NCBI RefSeq assembly: GCF_014203895.1
Contig: NZ_JACHJY010000009.1
Location: forward strand, 474,862-538,861
Direction: 5' to 3'
Length of the DNA: 64,000 nucleotides
DNA from: Streptomyces nymphaeiformis
GTDB lineage: Bacteria; Actinomycetota; Actinomycetes; Streptomycetales; Streptomycetaceae
Shown here: in pieces, positions 31,966-40,109 of the stretch
Position numbering within the stretch: the stretch's first letter is position 1
Layout of the letters: every line of letters starts with the position of its first letter
The notes under the pieces: generated by a model
Told to the model about the DNA's origin: nothing
Seen by the model: the letters and a program-made list of their open reading frames with translations, nothing else
Database searches by the model: none
Position numbers and translations under genes: made by a program

Positions 31966-32369
31966 GCGAAGAGCACGTGGGCATCGACGAGCTCCTGGAG
32001 CGGGTCAGGTCGGGCCTCGACCGGATCGAACCCCGGGCCGCGTACGAGGCGTACGAGGCGGGTGACGCGCTCCTGGTGGACACGCGCTACGCGGCCCTGC
32101 GCGAGCGGGACGGCCTGATCCCGGGCGCGCTGGTCGTGGAGCGCAACGAACTGGAGTGGCGGCTCGACCCGCAGGGCAGCCACCGCGCCCCGGAGGCCGT
32201 CAGCCACGACCTGCGGGTGGTGGTCTTCTGCAACGAGGGCTACGCCTCCTCCCTGGCGGCCGAGTCCCTGCGCCGCCTGGGCCTCCACCGCGCGACGGAC
32301 GTCATCGGCGGCTTCCAGGCCTGGAAGTCGGCCGGCCTCCCGGTCCTCCTCCCACCCACCAGCGCCTGA
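31962..32369 (+). CDS. Rhodanese-domain protein
   Basis: 135-residue single-domain rhodanese (thiosulfate or persulfide sulfurtransferase). The active-site Cys lies in VVVFCNEGYASSLAAESL, within a loop of normal length, and LLVDTRYAALRERDGLIPGA is the conserved N-terminal part. The start GTG 31962 overlaps the dioxygenase stop, so the two are co-translated. With cysteine dioxygenase it probably handles sulfur released in cysteine breakdown. A bidirectional hairpin follows at 32434-32472. Confidence 0.88.
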   Translation: MSEEHVGIDELLERVRSGLDRIEPRAAYEAYEAGDALLVDTRYAALRERDGLIPGALVVERNELEWRLDPQGSHRAPEAVSHDLRVVVFCNEGYASSLAAESLRRLGLHRATDVIGGFQAWKSAGLPVLLPPTSA

Positions 32370-32433
32370 CTCCCGAGAGGGGCCCGCACTGCCCCGGGCC
32401 CGGGCCCCCTCCGTCCCCCGGGCCTCCCCACCG

Positions 32434-32472
32434 GACGAGTCCTTCTGTCCCCCCGCGGCAGAAGGACTCGTC
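32434..32472. terminator. Bidirectional terminator between rhodanese and recX
   Basis: Perfect 14-bp inverted repeat GACGAGTCCTTCTG / CAGAAGGACTCGTC with an 11-base loop. The right arm ends one base before the recX stop codon, so part of the recX end signal and the terminator are merged. It can serve both converging units. Confidence 0.85.
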
Positions 32473-33039
32473 TCAGAAGGGCTCGTCCAGGCCGTCCGTG
32501 TCCTCGCCCTCGGCCTCCAGGGCCTGGCGGACGACGCGGAGGGCCATGCCCTCGGGGTACCCCTTGCGGGCGAGCATCCCCGCGAGCCGTCTCAGGCGAC
32601 GGTCGCGGTCGAGGCCACGGGTGGCGCGCAGCTTGCGGTCCACGAGCTCGCGCGCCGTGGCCTCCTCCCGCTCGGAGTCGAGCTGCTCCACCGCCTCCTG
32701 GATGAGCGTCGGCTCGACGCCCTTGGTGCGCAGCTCCCGGGCGAGTGCCCGGCGGGCGAGGCCCCGGCCGTGGTGGCGGGACTCCACCCAGGCCCCGGCG
32801 AAGGCGGCGTCGTCGATGAGACCGACGTCCTCGAAGCGGGCGAGGACCTCCTCCGCCACCTCGTCGGGGATCTCCCGCTTGCGCAGCGCGTCGGCGAGCT
32901 GCTTGCGCGTGCGGGGGCTTCCGGTGAGCAGGCGCAGGCAGATCGCACGCGCCCGCTCGGCCGGATCCTGGGGTGACGGCTCCTTCTCGGCCCTCGACGA
33001 GTCGGAGCCGTCACCCGGCCATTCGGTGCGCCCGGTCAC
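32473..33039 (-). CDS. recX: Regulatory protein RecX
   Basis: 188-residue helical-repeat protein that binds and inhibits RecA filaments. Typical RecX repeats are visible: ICLRLLTGSPRTRKQLADAL, then IPDEVAEEVLARFEDVGLID, DAAFAGAWVESR and ARRALARELRTKGVE. The start is GTG 33039, four bases after the recA stop, so it is co-transcribed with recA and under the same SOS control. An upstream-open frame reading over recA is not used. A charged, poorly conserved N-terminal segment of about 30 residues precedes the repeats. Confidence 0.93.
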   Translation of the reverse strand: MTGRTEWPGDGSDSSRAEKEPSPQDPAERARAICLRLLTGSPRTRKQLADALRKREIPDEVAEEVLARFEDVGLIDDAAFAGAWVESRHHGRGLARRALARELRTKGVEPTLIQEAVEQLDSEREEATARELVDRKLRATRGLDRDRRLRRLAGMLARKGYPEGMALRVVRQALEAEGEDTDGLDEPF

Positions 33040-33043
33040 CGGT

Positions 33044-34177
33044 TCAGCTCTTGACCGCGGTGGCCTTGGTCGCCTTCGCGGTCTTGCTCGCGGGAGCCGG
33101 GACGCTCTTCGCGGCGTCGTCCGCACCGGCCGCGTCGGCGGCGCCCGCCGCGTCCGCACCCGGCTCGGCCGGCATCTCGGGCCGGACGCCGACGCCCAGC
33201 TTCTCCTTGATCTTCTTCTCGATCTCGTCGGCGAGGTCGGGGTTGTCCTTCAGGAAGTTACGGGCGTTCTCCTTGCCCTGGCCGAGCTGGTCGCCCTCGT
33301 ACGTGTACCAGGCGCCGGCCTTGCGCACGAAGCCGTGCTCCACGCCCATGTCGATCAGGCCGCCCTCGCGGCTGATGCCCTGGCCGTAGAGGATGTCGAA
33401 CTCGGCCTGCTTGAAGGGCGGCGCGACCTTGTTCTTGACGACCTTGACGCGGGTGCGGTTGCCGACCGCCTCCGTGCCGTCCTTGAGGGTCTCGATGCGG
33501 CGGATGTCGAGGCGCACCGAGGCGTAGAACTTGAGGGCGCGGCCACCGGTCGTGGTCTCCGGCGAGCCGAACATCACACCGATCTTCTCGCGGAGCTGGT
33601 TGATGAAGATCGCGGTGGTCTTGGACTGGTTGAGCGCGCTGGTGATCTTCCGGAGGGCCTGGCTCATCAGGCGGGCCTGGAGACCCACGTGCGAGTCGCC
33701 CATCTCGCCCTCGATCTCCGCACGCGGGACGAGCGCGGCGACGGAGTCGATGACGATCAGGTCGAGGGCGCCGGAGCGGACCAGCATGTCGACGATCTCG
33801 AGGGCCTGCTCGCCGTTGTCCGGCTGGGACAGGATGAGGTTGTCGATGTCGACGCCGAGCTTCTTGGCGTACTCGGGGTCGAGGGCGTGCTCGGCGTCCA
33901 CGAAGGCGACCTGGCCGCCGGCCTTCTGGGCGTTGGCCACGGCGTGCAGGGTCAGGGTCGTCTTACCGGAGGACTCCGGTCCGTAGATCTCCACGACACG
34001 GCCGCGCGGCAGGCCGCCGACACCGAGGGCGACGTCGAGGGCGGTCGAGCCGGTGGAGATCACCTCGATCGGCTCCTGGGTACGGTCGCCCATGCGCATC
34101 ACGGCGCCCTTGCCGAATTGGCGTTCAATCTGTGCGAGGGCGGCGTCGAGCGCCTTCTCGCGGTCGGTTCCTGCCAT
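33044..34177 (-). CDS. recA: Recombinase RecA
   Basis: 377-residue RecA. Walker A GPESSGKTTL near residue 65, LDLIVIDSVAALVPRAEIEG (Walker B and L1), loop L2 around FGSPETTTGGRALKFYASVR, and an Ala/Lys-rich C-terminal tail typical of Streptomyces. ATG 34177 with a GGTGGAA site. Upstream, a LexA-type box at 34317-34330 indicates SOS induction. It is followed by recX in one operon. Catalyses strand exchange and LexA cleavage. Confidence 0.98.
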   Translation of the reverse strand: MAGTDREKALDAALAQIERQFGKGAVMRMGDRTQEPIEVISTGSTALDVALGVGGLPRGRVVEIYGPESSGKTTLTLHAVANAQKAGGQVAFVDAEHALDPEYAKKLGVDIDNLILSQPDNGEQALEIVDMLVRSGALDLIVIDSVAALVPRAEIEGEMGDSHVGLQARLMSQALRKITSALNQSKTTAIFINQLREKIGVMFGSPETTTGGRALKFYASVRLDIRRIETLKDGTEAVGNRTRVKVVKNKVAPPFKQAEFDILYGQGISREGGLIDMGVEHGFVRKAGAWYTYEGDQLGQGKENARNFLKDNPDLADEIEKKIKEKLGVGVRPEMPAEPGADAAGAADAAGADDAAKSVPAPASKTAKATKATAVKS

Positions 34178-34316
34178 GGGTTCCACCCGGTTTGCTTGAG
34201 TCGATCGCTTCATGTGAAAGACGCTAACCCCTGCCACTGACAATGGGCCCCGACGTCCCCTCCGACCTGTGGACAACTCGGCGACAAGCCCGTGATTCCA
34301 AGGGTCGGGCTTCCAT

Positions 34317-34330
34317 GAGAATGGATGTTC
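34317..34330 (-). promoter_or_regulatory. SOS (LexA) box of recA
   Basis: On the minus strand the sequence reads GAACATCCATTCTC, which fits the SOS box I know for Streptomyces recA and the actinobacterial GAAC-type LexA sites. It lies 140 bases before the recA start. The whole 34178-34417 gap holds no other gene. Confidence 0.8.
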
Positions 34331-34417
34331 GATTTTAGTGTCAAGCGCGCCACGCGGTCTCCGGAGGAGCCCCCGCAACCGCCGCGCACCCCGCCGCCGG
34401 CCCGGTCGGCCTGCCCC

Positions 34418-35269
34418 TCAGCCGACCCGGTCCACGAGCCACTCCAGGGCCGCCGGGGCGCCCCCGAGGACGGAGACGTGCCCGTCGGCCGGGGCGAGCC
34501 GGAGCTCCGCGCCGGGGCAGCGGTCGGCCAGCCACCGGCCGTGCGCGCTCGGCACGATCCGGTCCTCGTCGCCGTGCAGCAGGAGGACCGGCGCGACGAC
34601 GCGGGCGGGATCACACCCCCACGGGGCGGCGTACGCGAGGTCGTCGTCGATCAGCCCGCCCGGACCGTCCGCCACGGCCGGACCGACGACCTCGTCGAAC
34701 CAGGACCACTCGCCGGCGAGCGCCGCGTGGTCGGCGGGGGTGAACATCTCCGGGTCGTACGCGGCGTCCGCCTCGTACGCCTCCTTCACCGCCCGCCCTC
34801 CGGCGGCGGCGCGCAGGCCCGCGGCGCCGGACGGCGTCATGCCCGCGAACCAGTCGAGCCCTTCCGCGCCGAACGGGGCGAGGCCCGCCACCGAGACCAC
34901 GGCGAGCACCCGTTCCGGCAGGAGGGCGCCGCAGGCGAGCGCGTGCGGGCCGCCGCCGGAATGCCCCATGACGGCGAACCGGCCGACCCCCAGGGCGTCG
35001 GCGACGGCTCCGGCGTCGCCGGCCGCCGAGGCGACGTCCCGGCCGGGGCGGGGAGTGGATCCGCCGTACCCGGGCCGGTCGTACGACACCCAGCGGATCC
35101 CCAGCCGGGCGGAGTCCCGGAGCAGGGGCCCCGGGGGCGCGCCGATGTTCGGCGTGCCGTGCTGCCAGAGGACGGTGAGGCGCGGACGGATCCCTTCGAG
35201 CCCCTCGGCTCCCGTGTCGTACACGTGCAGCCTGCGCCCGCCGTCCAGCTCCAGATCGGTCTCGATCAC
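34418..35269 (-). CDS. Alpha/beta hydrolase
   Basis: 283-residue alpha/beta-hydrolase-fold protein. Oxyanion region LWQHGTPNIG, nucleophile elbow VMGHSGGGPHALA (Ser near residue 103), acid in LLLHGDEDRIVPSAHG and the catalytic His in ADGHVSVLGG. The start is GTG 35269 after GGTGGAG, 25 bases downstream of the AI-2E-type permease gene. Substrate unknown; esterase, epoxide hydrolase and haloperoxidase-like activities are all possible for this fold. Confidence 0.88.
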   Translation of the reverse strand: MIETDLELDGGRRLHVYDTGAEGLEGIRPRLTVLWQHGTPNIGAPPGPLLRDSARLGIRWVSYDRPGYGGSTPRPGRDVASAAGDAGAVADALGVGRFAVMGHSGGGPHALACGALLPERVLAVVSVAGLAPFGAEGLDWFAGMTPSGAAGLRAAAGGRAVKEAYEADAAYDPEMFTPADHAALAGEWSWFDEVVGPAVADGPGGLIDDDLAYAAPWGCDPARVVAPVLLLHGDEDRIVPSAHGRWLADRCPGAELRLAPADGHVSVLGGAPAALEWLVDRVG

Positions 35270-35294
35270 CGCTCCACCGCCCCTCCCGACGGAC

Positions 35295-36656
35295 CTACTT
35301 CTTGTGTTGCAGGGCCTTCTGCAGCCGCGCCACGACCGCCTCGCCGTACCTCCGGTGGCCGTGGACGCGCGGGTCGTCCGTCACGTCGTACCGCTTCACG
35401 TACGCCCCCAGGAAGGCCTGGAGGGTGGCGACGGCCGGGATGGCGATCAGCGCGCCGACGGCCCCGAGCAGCGCCGTCCCCGCGATGACCGAGCCGAAGG
35501 CCACCGCCGGGTGGATGTCGACGGTCTTCGAGGTGAGCTTCGGCTGCAGCATGTAGTTCTCGAACTGCTGGTAGATCACGACGAAGCCGAGCACCCACAG
35601 CGCGTACCAGGGGTTGACCGTGAAGGCGATCAGCATCGGCAGGGCGCCGGCGAGATAGGTGCCGATCGTCGGGATGAACTGCGAGACCAGGCCGACCCAC
35701 ACGGCGAGCGCCGGGGCGTACGGCACGCCCAGGATCTCGAAGAGCACGAAGTGCGCGATGCCCGAGACGAGGGCCATCAGGCCGCGCGAGTAGAGGTAGC
35801 CGCCGGTCTTGTCGACCGCGATCTCCCACGCCCGCAGGACCTCGGTCTGCCGGGCCGGCGGCAGGACGGAGCAGAGCGCGCGCCGCAGCCGGGGCCCGTC
35901 GGCCGCGAAGTAGAACGAGAACAGGAAGATCGTGAGCAGCCGGAAGAGCCCGCCGAGGACGGTGGCGGAGACGTCGAGGACGCCGGACGCGCTGTTCTGC
36001 ACGTACTTCTGCAGCCAGTCGGAGCTCAGCACGCTGTCCTGGACCTCCACGCGCGAGAGGTCCGTGTGGAAGTTCTCGTTGATCCAGTTGATCAGCGAGT
36101 CGAGGTACTTCGGGAAGTTCTCGACCATGTCCACGATCTGGCCGGCCAGCATCGAGCCGAGGAGGACCATGAAGCCGATGCCGAAGACCGCGACGGCGAA
36201 GAAGACGAGGAACGTGGCGAGGCCTCGGCGCATCCCCCGGGCCGCCATGCGTCCGACCGCCGGCTCGATGGCCAGGGCGAGGAAGAAGGCCAGCAGGATG
36301 TTGACGAGGAGGCCGACGAGCTGGTGGAAGGCCCAGTTGCCCAGCAGGAAGACCGCGTAGAGCGCGAGGGCGAGCACGAGCGCGCGGGGCAGCCAGCGCG
36401 GCATCCGCGCGGACCCGGCGACGGACCCGGGAGCGGCGGCCGCGGGGGCCGTCGCCTGGTCCGGAGCCGCAGGCGCGGGCACCGCGACTCTCCCCCCGGC
36501 TCCCGCCGCGACGCCGACGGCCGGAGCCGGGGCCGGATTCGAGTCCGGGGAAGCCGTCGGATCGGGGGCCGGGGCCGGGTCGGCGGAAGCGGTCACTTCG
36601 GGCACGTCGGGCACGTCATTCGGCTCGGTCTTGTCGGTGTCGTCAGTCGGGGCCAC
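35295..36656 (-). CDS. AI-2E-family (PerM/UPF0118) membrane protein
   Basis: About 453 residues. A long Pro/Ala-rich disordered N-terminal part (to about residue 85) precedes an AI-2E-family core with seven to eight membrane helices (LVLALALYAVFLLGNWAFH first), the central segment FSFYFAADGPRL and the conserved VSQFIPTIGTYLAGALPML with PWYALWVLGFVVIYQQFEN. The GTG start at 36656 is a best guess because the low-complexity N terminus and weak ribosome site leave it open. It follows DUF3046 on the same strand. Members transport or release small molecules or sodium; the role here is unknown. Confidence 0.83.
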   Translation of the reverse strand: MAPTDDTDKTEPNDVPDVPEVTASADPAPAPDPTASPDSNPAPAPAVGVAAGAGGRVAVPAPAAPDQATAPAAAAPGSVAGSARMPRWLPRALVLALALYAVFLLGNWAFHQLVGLLVNILLAFFLALAIEPAVGRMAARGMRRGLATFLVFFAVAVFGIGFMVLLGSMLAGQIVDMVENFPKYLDSLINWINENFHTDLSRVEVQDSVLSSDWLQKYVQNSASGVLDVSATVLGGLFRLLTIFLFSFYFAADGPRLRRALCSVLPPARQTEVLRAWEIAVDKTGGYLYSRGLMALVSGIAHFVLFEILGVPYAPALAVWVGLVSQFIPTIGTYLAGALPMLIAFTVNPWYALWVLGFVVIYQQFENYMLQPKLTSKTVDIHPAVAFGSVIAGTALLGAVGALIAIPAVATLQAFLGAYVKRYDVTDDPRVHGHRRYGEAVVARLQKALQHKK

Positions 36657-36738
36657 CCCGCCAGTCTCGCGCACCGCACGGACATTCCCCCCGGGACCCC
36701 GCACATCCCCGCCAGTCACCCCGCGGTTCGGCCCGCGG

Positions 36739-36933
36739 TCACCTCTTGTCGGCCGGTACGTCGGCGGCCGCGCAGACGGCACGCCACACGTCCTTCGCCT
36801 CCCAGCCGGCGTCCAGCGCCTCTCGTACCGTCCGGCCGCCGAGCTCCGCCATCACGTGGTCGCTCGCGAACGACTCGGCGTAGGACCCGCCGAAGTGGTC
36901 GGCCATCCGTTCCCAGAAAATCGTCAACCGCAT
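36739..36933 (-). CDS. DUF3046 protein
   Basis: 64-residue actinobacterial protein of unknown function: MRLTIFWERMADHFGG start, VREALDAGWEAKDVWRAVC near the end. DUF3046 genes sit near recA-recX in many actinobacteria, as here. No membrane segment or catalytic motif. Start ATG 36933 has little ribosome-site character. Confidence 0.85.
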   Translation of the reverse strand: MRLTIFWERMADHFGGSYAESFASDHVMAELGGRTVREALDAGWEAKDVWRAVCAAADVPADKR

Positions 36934-37012
36934 GACCCCAGTATCCCGCTCCCAAGAGTGCAGCCCGCTCCGCAGGCCTTGTCACCGCGCTTTTCCGCCC
37001 TACGGTCGGAGC

Positions 37013-37942
37013 ATGGCCGAAAATCCCCTCTCCTCCCCGCCCTCGACTCCCCTGGCGCGCGCCGAGCGTTTCATCTGGCTGACGGCCCGCGTCCTCGAAC
37101 AGCGCCGGTTCGCCTACCACTTCCTGCGCGGTGGCCCGGACCAGGTCGAGACGGCCCTCATGGCGTACCTCAACGAGGACGGCGGCTACGGACACGCGCT
37201 CGAACCGGATCTGCGCGGCCCGGTGAGCCAGCCGCTGCACACCGCGCACGGGCTGCGCGTCCTGGACTCCATCGGCCGCTGCGGCGGGCTGCGCGTGGAG
37301 CGGATCTGCCGGTACCTCACGGAGGTGTCGACGCACGACGGGGCCCTCCCCGCGATCCACCCGTCCCAGCACGGCTACCCCTCGGCGCCCTTCCTCCGGG
37401 TCGTGGACTCCCCGCCGAGCGCGCTGCTGTCGACCGGGCCGGTGGTCGGAGTGCTGCACCGCAACCAGGTGTGGCACGCGTGGCTGTTCCGGGCCACCGA
37501 GTTCTGCTGGGCGGCCGTGGAGTCGCTCGACAAGCCCCGGCCGTACGAGATCGAGGCGGCCGTCGCCTTCCTCGACGGGGCCCCCGACCGCCCGCGCGCG
37601 GAGGCGGCGGCCGACCGGCTCGGACGGCTCGTCCGTGAGCAGCGGCTGGCCGTCCTGGACCCCGGCCGACCGGAGGAGGACCGGATCGCGGACGGGTACG
37701 CGCCCGGCGAGCTCCCGTACCCGCACGACTACGCGCGCGTGCCGGACTCGCTGGCCGCGCGCTGGTTCACGGACGCGGAGATGGCCCGCTCGCTCGACCG
37801 GCTCGGAGCCGACCAGCAGGAGGACGGCGGCTGGCCGGTCCGCCGGGACTCCTGGGCGCCCGGCTCGGTTCTGGAGGCGCGCCCGATCGCCACCATCGAG
37901 GCACTGCGCACCCTCCGGGCCCACGGCCGCGCGATCGGCTGA
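37013..37942 (+). CDS. Prenyltransferase/terpene-cyclase-repeat-like protein
   Basis: 309 residues, function unknown. It contains alpha/alpha-barrel repeats of the squalene-cyclase/prenyltransferase type, recognisable by QW-like elements (LNEDGGYGHALEPDL near residue 55 and QQEDGGWPVRRDSW near residue 275). There is no clear DCTAE or DDXXD motif, so cyclase activity is doubtful. ATG 37013 with GGAG close by. It stands alone, divergent from DUF3046 and converging on azlD, with a hairpin between. Confidence 0.75.
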   Translation: MAENPLSSPPSTPLARAERFIWLTARVLEQRRFAYHFLRGGPDQVETALMAYLNEDGGYGHALEPDLRGPVSQPLHTAHGLRVLDSIGRCGGLRVERICRYLTEVSTHDGALPAIHPSQHGYPSAPFLRVVDSPPSALLSTGPVVGVLHRNQVWHAWLFRATEFCWAAVESLDKPRPYEIEAAVAFLDGAPDRPRAEAAADRLGRLVREQRLAVLDPGRPEEDRIADGYAPGELPYPHDYARVPDSLAARWFTDAEMARSLDRLGADQQEDGGWPVRRDSWAPGSVLEARPIATIEALRTLRAHGRAIG

Positions 37943-37972
37943 CGGGCCAGGAGGGCCTGTACGGGGCTGCCA

Positions 37973-38000
37973 CGGGGCCGGTGTGGTGCGCCCGGCCCCG
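37973..38000. terminator. Bidirectional hairpin between converging genes
   Basis: Perfect 9-bp inverted repeat CGGGGCCGG / CCGGCCCCG with a 10-base loop, 31 bases after one stop and 10 bases before the azlD stop on the other strand. Confidence 0.7.
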
Positions 38001-38009
38001 CAGGGGCGG

Positions 38010-38318
38010 TCACCAGCCCAGGGCCCGCACTCCCGCCGTGACGACGACTGCGGCGCCCACGACGACCAGGAACGGGGCGCGCAGGACGAGCGCGACGGCG
38101 GCCGCGGCGAGCCCGGCGGCCCGGGCGTCCAGGACGAGTTCGCCGCCCGCGCTGAAGGTCTGCTGGGCCGTGAGCGCGGCGAGCAGCGCGACGGGGAGCA
38201 GGGCGGCGAGCCGCTGGACGAGCGGGCGCTCCAGGGCTCCGGCGGGCACGAGCAGGCCGGCCAGCTTCACGAGGTAGCACCCGGCGGCGGTGAGGGCGAT
38301 CGCGATCCAGACGTTCAT
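38010..38318 (-). CDS. azlD: AzlD-family branched-chain amino acid transporter subunit
   Basis: 102 residues with four hydrophobic helices (IAIALTAAGCYLVKLAGLLV first; a conserved LRAPFLVVV segment). Small subunit that works with AzlC to export branched-chain amino acids. The ATG overlaps the azlC stop as ATGA. ATG 38318 after GAAGGA. Confidence 0.88.
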   Translation of the reverse strand: MNVWIAIALTAAGCYLVKLAGLLVPAGALERPLVQRLAALLPVALLAALTAQQTFSAGGELVLDARAAGLAAAAVALVLRAPFLVVVGAAVVVTAGVRALGW

Positions 38319-39055
38319 CGGGAGTCCTTCTCTCGTCCGGTGGAGGCCCTGCGCCGGCCCTGCGCCCAGAGCACGGCGGGCGCGGCGAGGGCGGCGGCGA
38401 GCACCGGGACGCCGGCGGGCAGGACGGGCAGCAGCCCGAGGCCGAGCAGGACGGCGATCCCGGCGGTGGCACGCTCGGTGGCGGACTTCAGCATGGGGGC
38501 GAGCAGGGCCAGGAAGACGGCGGGTCCGGCGGCGTCGAGCCCCCAGGCCGCCGTGTCGCCGATCGCCTCGGCACCGAGCGCCCCGAGGAGCGTGGTCACG
38601 TTCCACAGGACGTACAGGGTGATGCCGGTGACGGTGAAGCCGATCCGGGCGGCCCGGCGGGACGGCTGGGCGAGCGAGACGGCCGTGGTCTCGTCGATCA
38701 CCCAGTGCGCGGCGAAGGGCCTGACGGCCTTCGGCAGGGCGAGGAGCTGGGAGAGCCGCAGTCCGTAGAAGGCGTTGCGGGTGCCCAGGAAGAAGGCGCC
38801 TGCGGCGGCCGTGAAGGGGTTGCCGCCCGCCGCGAGGGCGCCGACCAGGGCGAACTGCGACGCGCCGGTGAAGACGAGCAGGCTGAGGACGCAGGTCTGG
38901 AGGACGCTGAGGCCGGAGCCCGCCGAGGTCACGCCGAAGGCGAACCCGGAGAGCCCGACGGCGATGCCGACCCCGAGCGCGTCGCGGACGACGGCCGCGT
39001 CGGGCTTGCCCGGGGAGCCGTCGCGCATGACGGGAGGAGCTGTCTGTTCTGCCAC
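38315..39055 (-). CDS. azlC: AzlC-family branched-chain amino acid permease
   Basis: About 246-residue membrane protein with the AzlC signature FTGASQFALVGALAAGGNPF and FFLGTRNAFYGLRLSQLL, and HWVIDETTAVSLAQ. Large subunit of the AzlCD exporter. The GTG start at 39055 is tentative; no clear ribosome site precedes it, and an ATG at 39028 is the alternative. It lies 84 bases downstream of an AraC regulator on the same strand that may control it. Confidence 0.88.
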   Translation of the reverse strand: MAEQTAPPVMRDGSPGKPDAAVVRDALGVGIAVGLSGFAFGVTSAGSGLSVLQTCVLSLLVFTGASQFALVGALAAGGNPFTAAAGAFFLGTRNAFYGLRLSQLLALPKAVRPFAAHWVIDETTAVSLAQPSRRAARIGFTVTGITLYVLWNVTTLLGALGAEAIGDTAAWGLDAAGPAVFLALLAPMLKSATERATAGIAVLLGLGLLPVLPAGVPVLAAALAAPAVLWAQGRRRASTGREKDSR

Positions 39056-39139
39056 GTCAAGGACGGTACGGGGCGGGTGGGGCCGGGGTCTTGTACGTTC
39101 TTGCGGCACCCGCCCTCACCTCATCGGCCCCCGCCGCCC

Positions 39140-40018
39140 CTACGCGCGCGTGCCTCCCCGCGGGGTCCCCCGTCCCGACCCCCGCGCGCGTTGGTACGCC
39201 CCGGGCGGCACCCCCACGCTGCGGGTGAAGTGGCGGCTGAGGTGCGACTGGTCGGTGAAGCCGACGGCGACGGCCGCCTCCGCCGGGGGTGTCCCCGCGT
39301 CGAGGAGCTGCCGGGCCCGGCGTACGCGCGCGTCGGTGAGCCAGGTGTGCGGCGGCATCCCGTACGCCTCGCGGAAGGCGCGGAGCAGGGCGAACGGGCT
39401 GGTGCCGAGGTCGGAGGCGAGCCGCTCCAGGGTCGGCGGCCCGACCATCCCGGCCTGCAGGACCTCCCGCGCGCGTGCCGCGTTCCGGGCGCCCGCCGAG
39501 CGGGGCGGGAGCGGGGTGACGAGCCCGCCGTGGCTGCGCAGGAGCCGGGCGGTGACCAGGCGCAGCAGGCTGTCGGCGGCGAGCGCGTTGCCCTCCTCCG
39601 CGGCCCGGTGGACGCCGACGACGAGCTGCGCGGCGTACGGGTCGTCGACGACGGGCGTGGTGAAGCCGGCCTCGCCGCGCAGCGCGAGGGTGTCGGCGGC
39701 GATCGACCGGACGATCTCCGCGTCGGGGTAGATCGTCCGGTAGGTCCAGCCCTCGGGCACGCCCGCGTGCCCGGTGTGCGGGGTGTCCGGGTTGACGAGG
39801 GCGATCTGTCCGGGCCCGGCGTGGACGAGCTCGTCGCGGGAGTGGAAGGCCTCGACGCCCTCGGTGATCGCGGCGAAGACGAAGGTCTCGTGGGTGTGCC
39901 GGGCGAAGGCCTTGTGGATGTAGTGGGCGTGCAGCAGGTCGACCCCGGGCAGCTCGGCGTACTGCCAGTACCGTGCCCGCTCCCCGCTCGCGCCGCCCCG
40001 CTCCGTACCCCTGGCCAT
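39140..40018 (-). CDS. AraC-family regulator
   Basis: 292 residues. N-terminal cupin-like sensor domain (HAHYIHKAFARHTHETFVFA, then HAGPGQIALVNPDTPHTGHA) and C-terminal double helix-turn-helix (LERLASDLGTSPFALLRAFR and AAVAVGFTDQSHLSRHFTRS). ATG 40018 follows a G-rich site. Upstream of azlCD in the same direction and divergent from lhr; a role in amino-acid export control is likely, as for other AraC-azlCD pairs. Confidence 0.88.
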   Translation of the reverse strand: MARGTERGGASGERARYWQYAELPGVDLLHAHYIHKAFARHTHETFVFAAITEGVEAFHSRDELVHAGPGQIALVNPDTPHTGHAGVPEGWTYRTIYPDAEIVRSIAADTLALRGEAGFTTPVVDDPYAAQLVVGVHRAAEEGNALAADSLLRLVTARLLRSHGGLVTPLPPRSAGARNAARAREVLQAGMVGPPTLERLASDLGTSPFALLRAFREAYGMPPHTWLTDARVRRARQLLDAGTPPAEAAVAVGFTDQSHLSRHFTRSVGVPPGAYQRARGSGRGTPRGGTRA

Positions 40019-40109
40019 CCCCCCATTCTGCGCCCCGCCTGCGCCCCGCGACGATCGGGATCCGCCCAGGTCCGGACGGTTGTCAGTGGTCGGGTGCACG
40101 ATGGGGGGC

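Noticed and set aside
31263..32369. Longer frame beginning MCACGGG that could be read as a Cys-rich protein
   Set aside because: It reads out of frame through the dioxygenase gene. The 15-codon frame at 31289 has the proper ribosome site.
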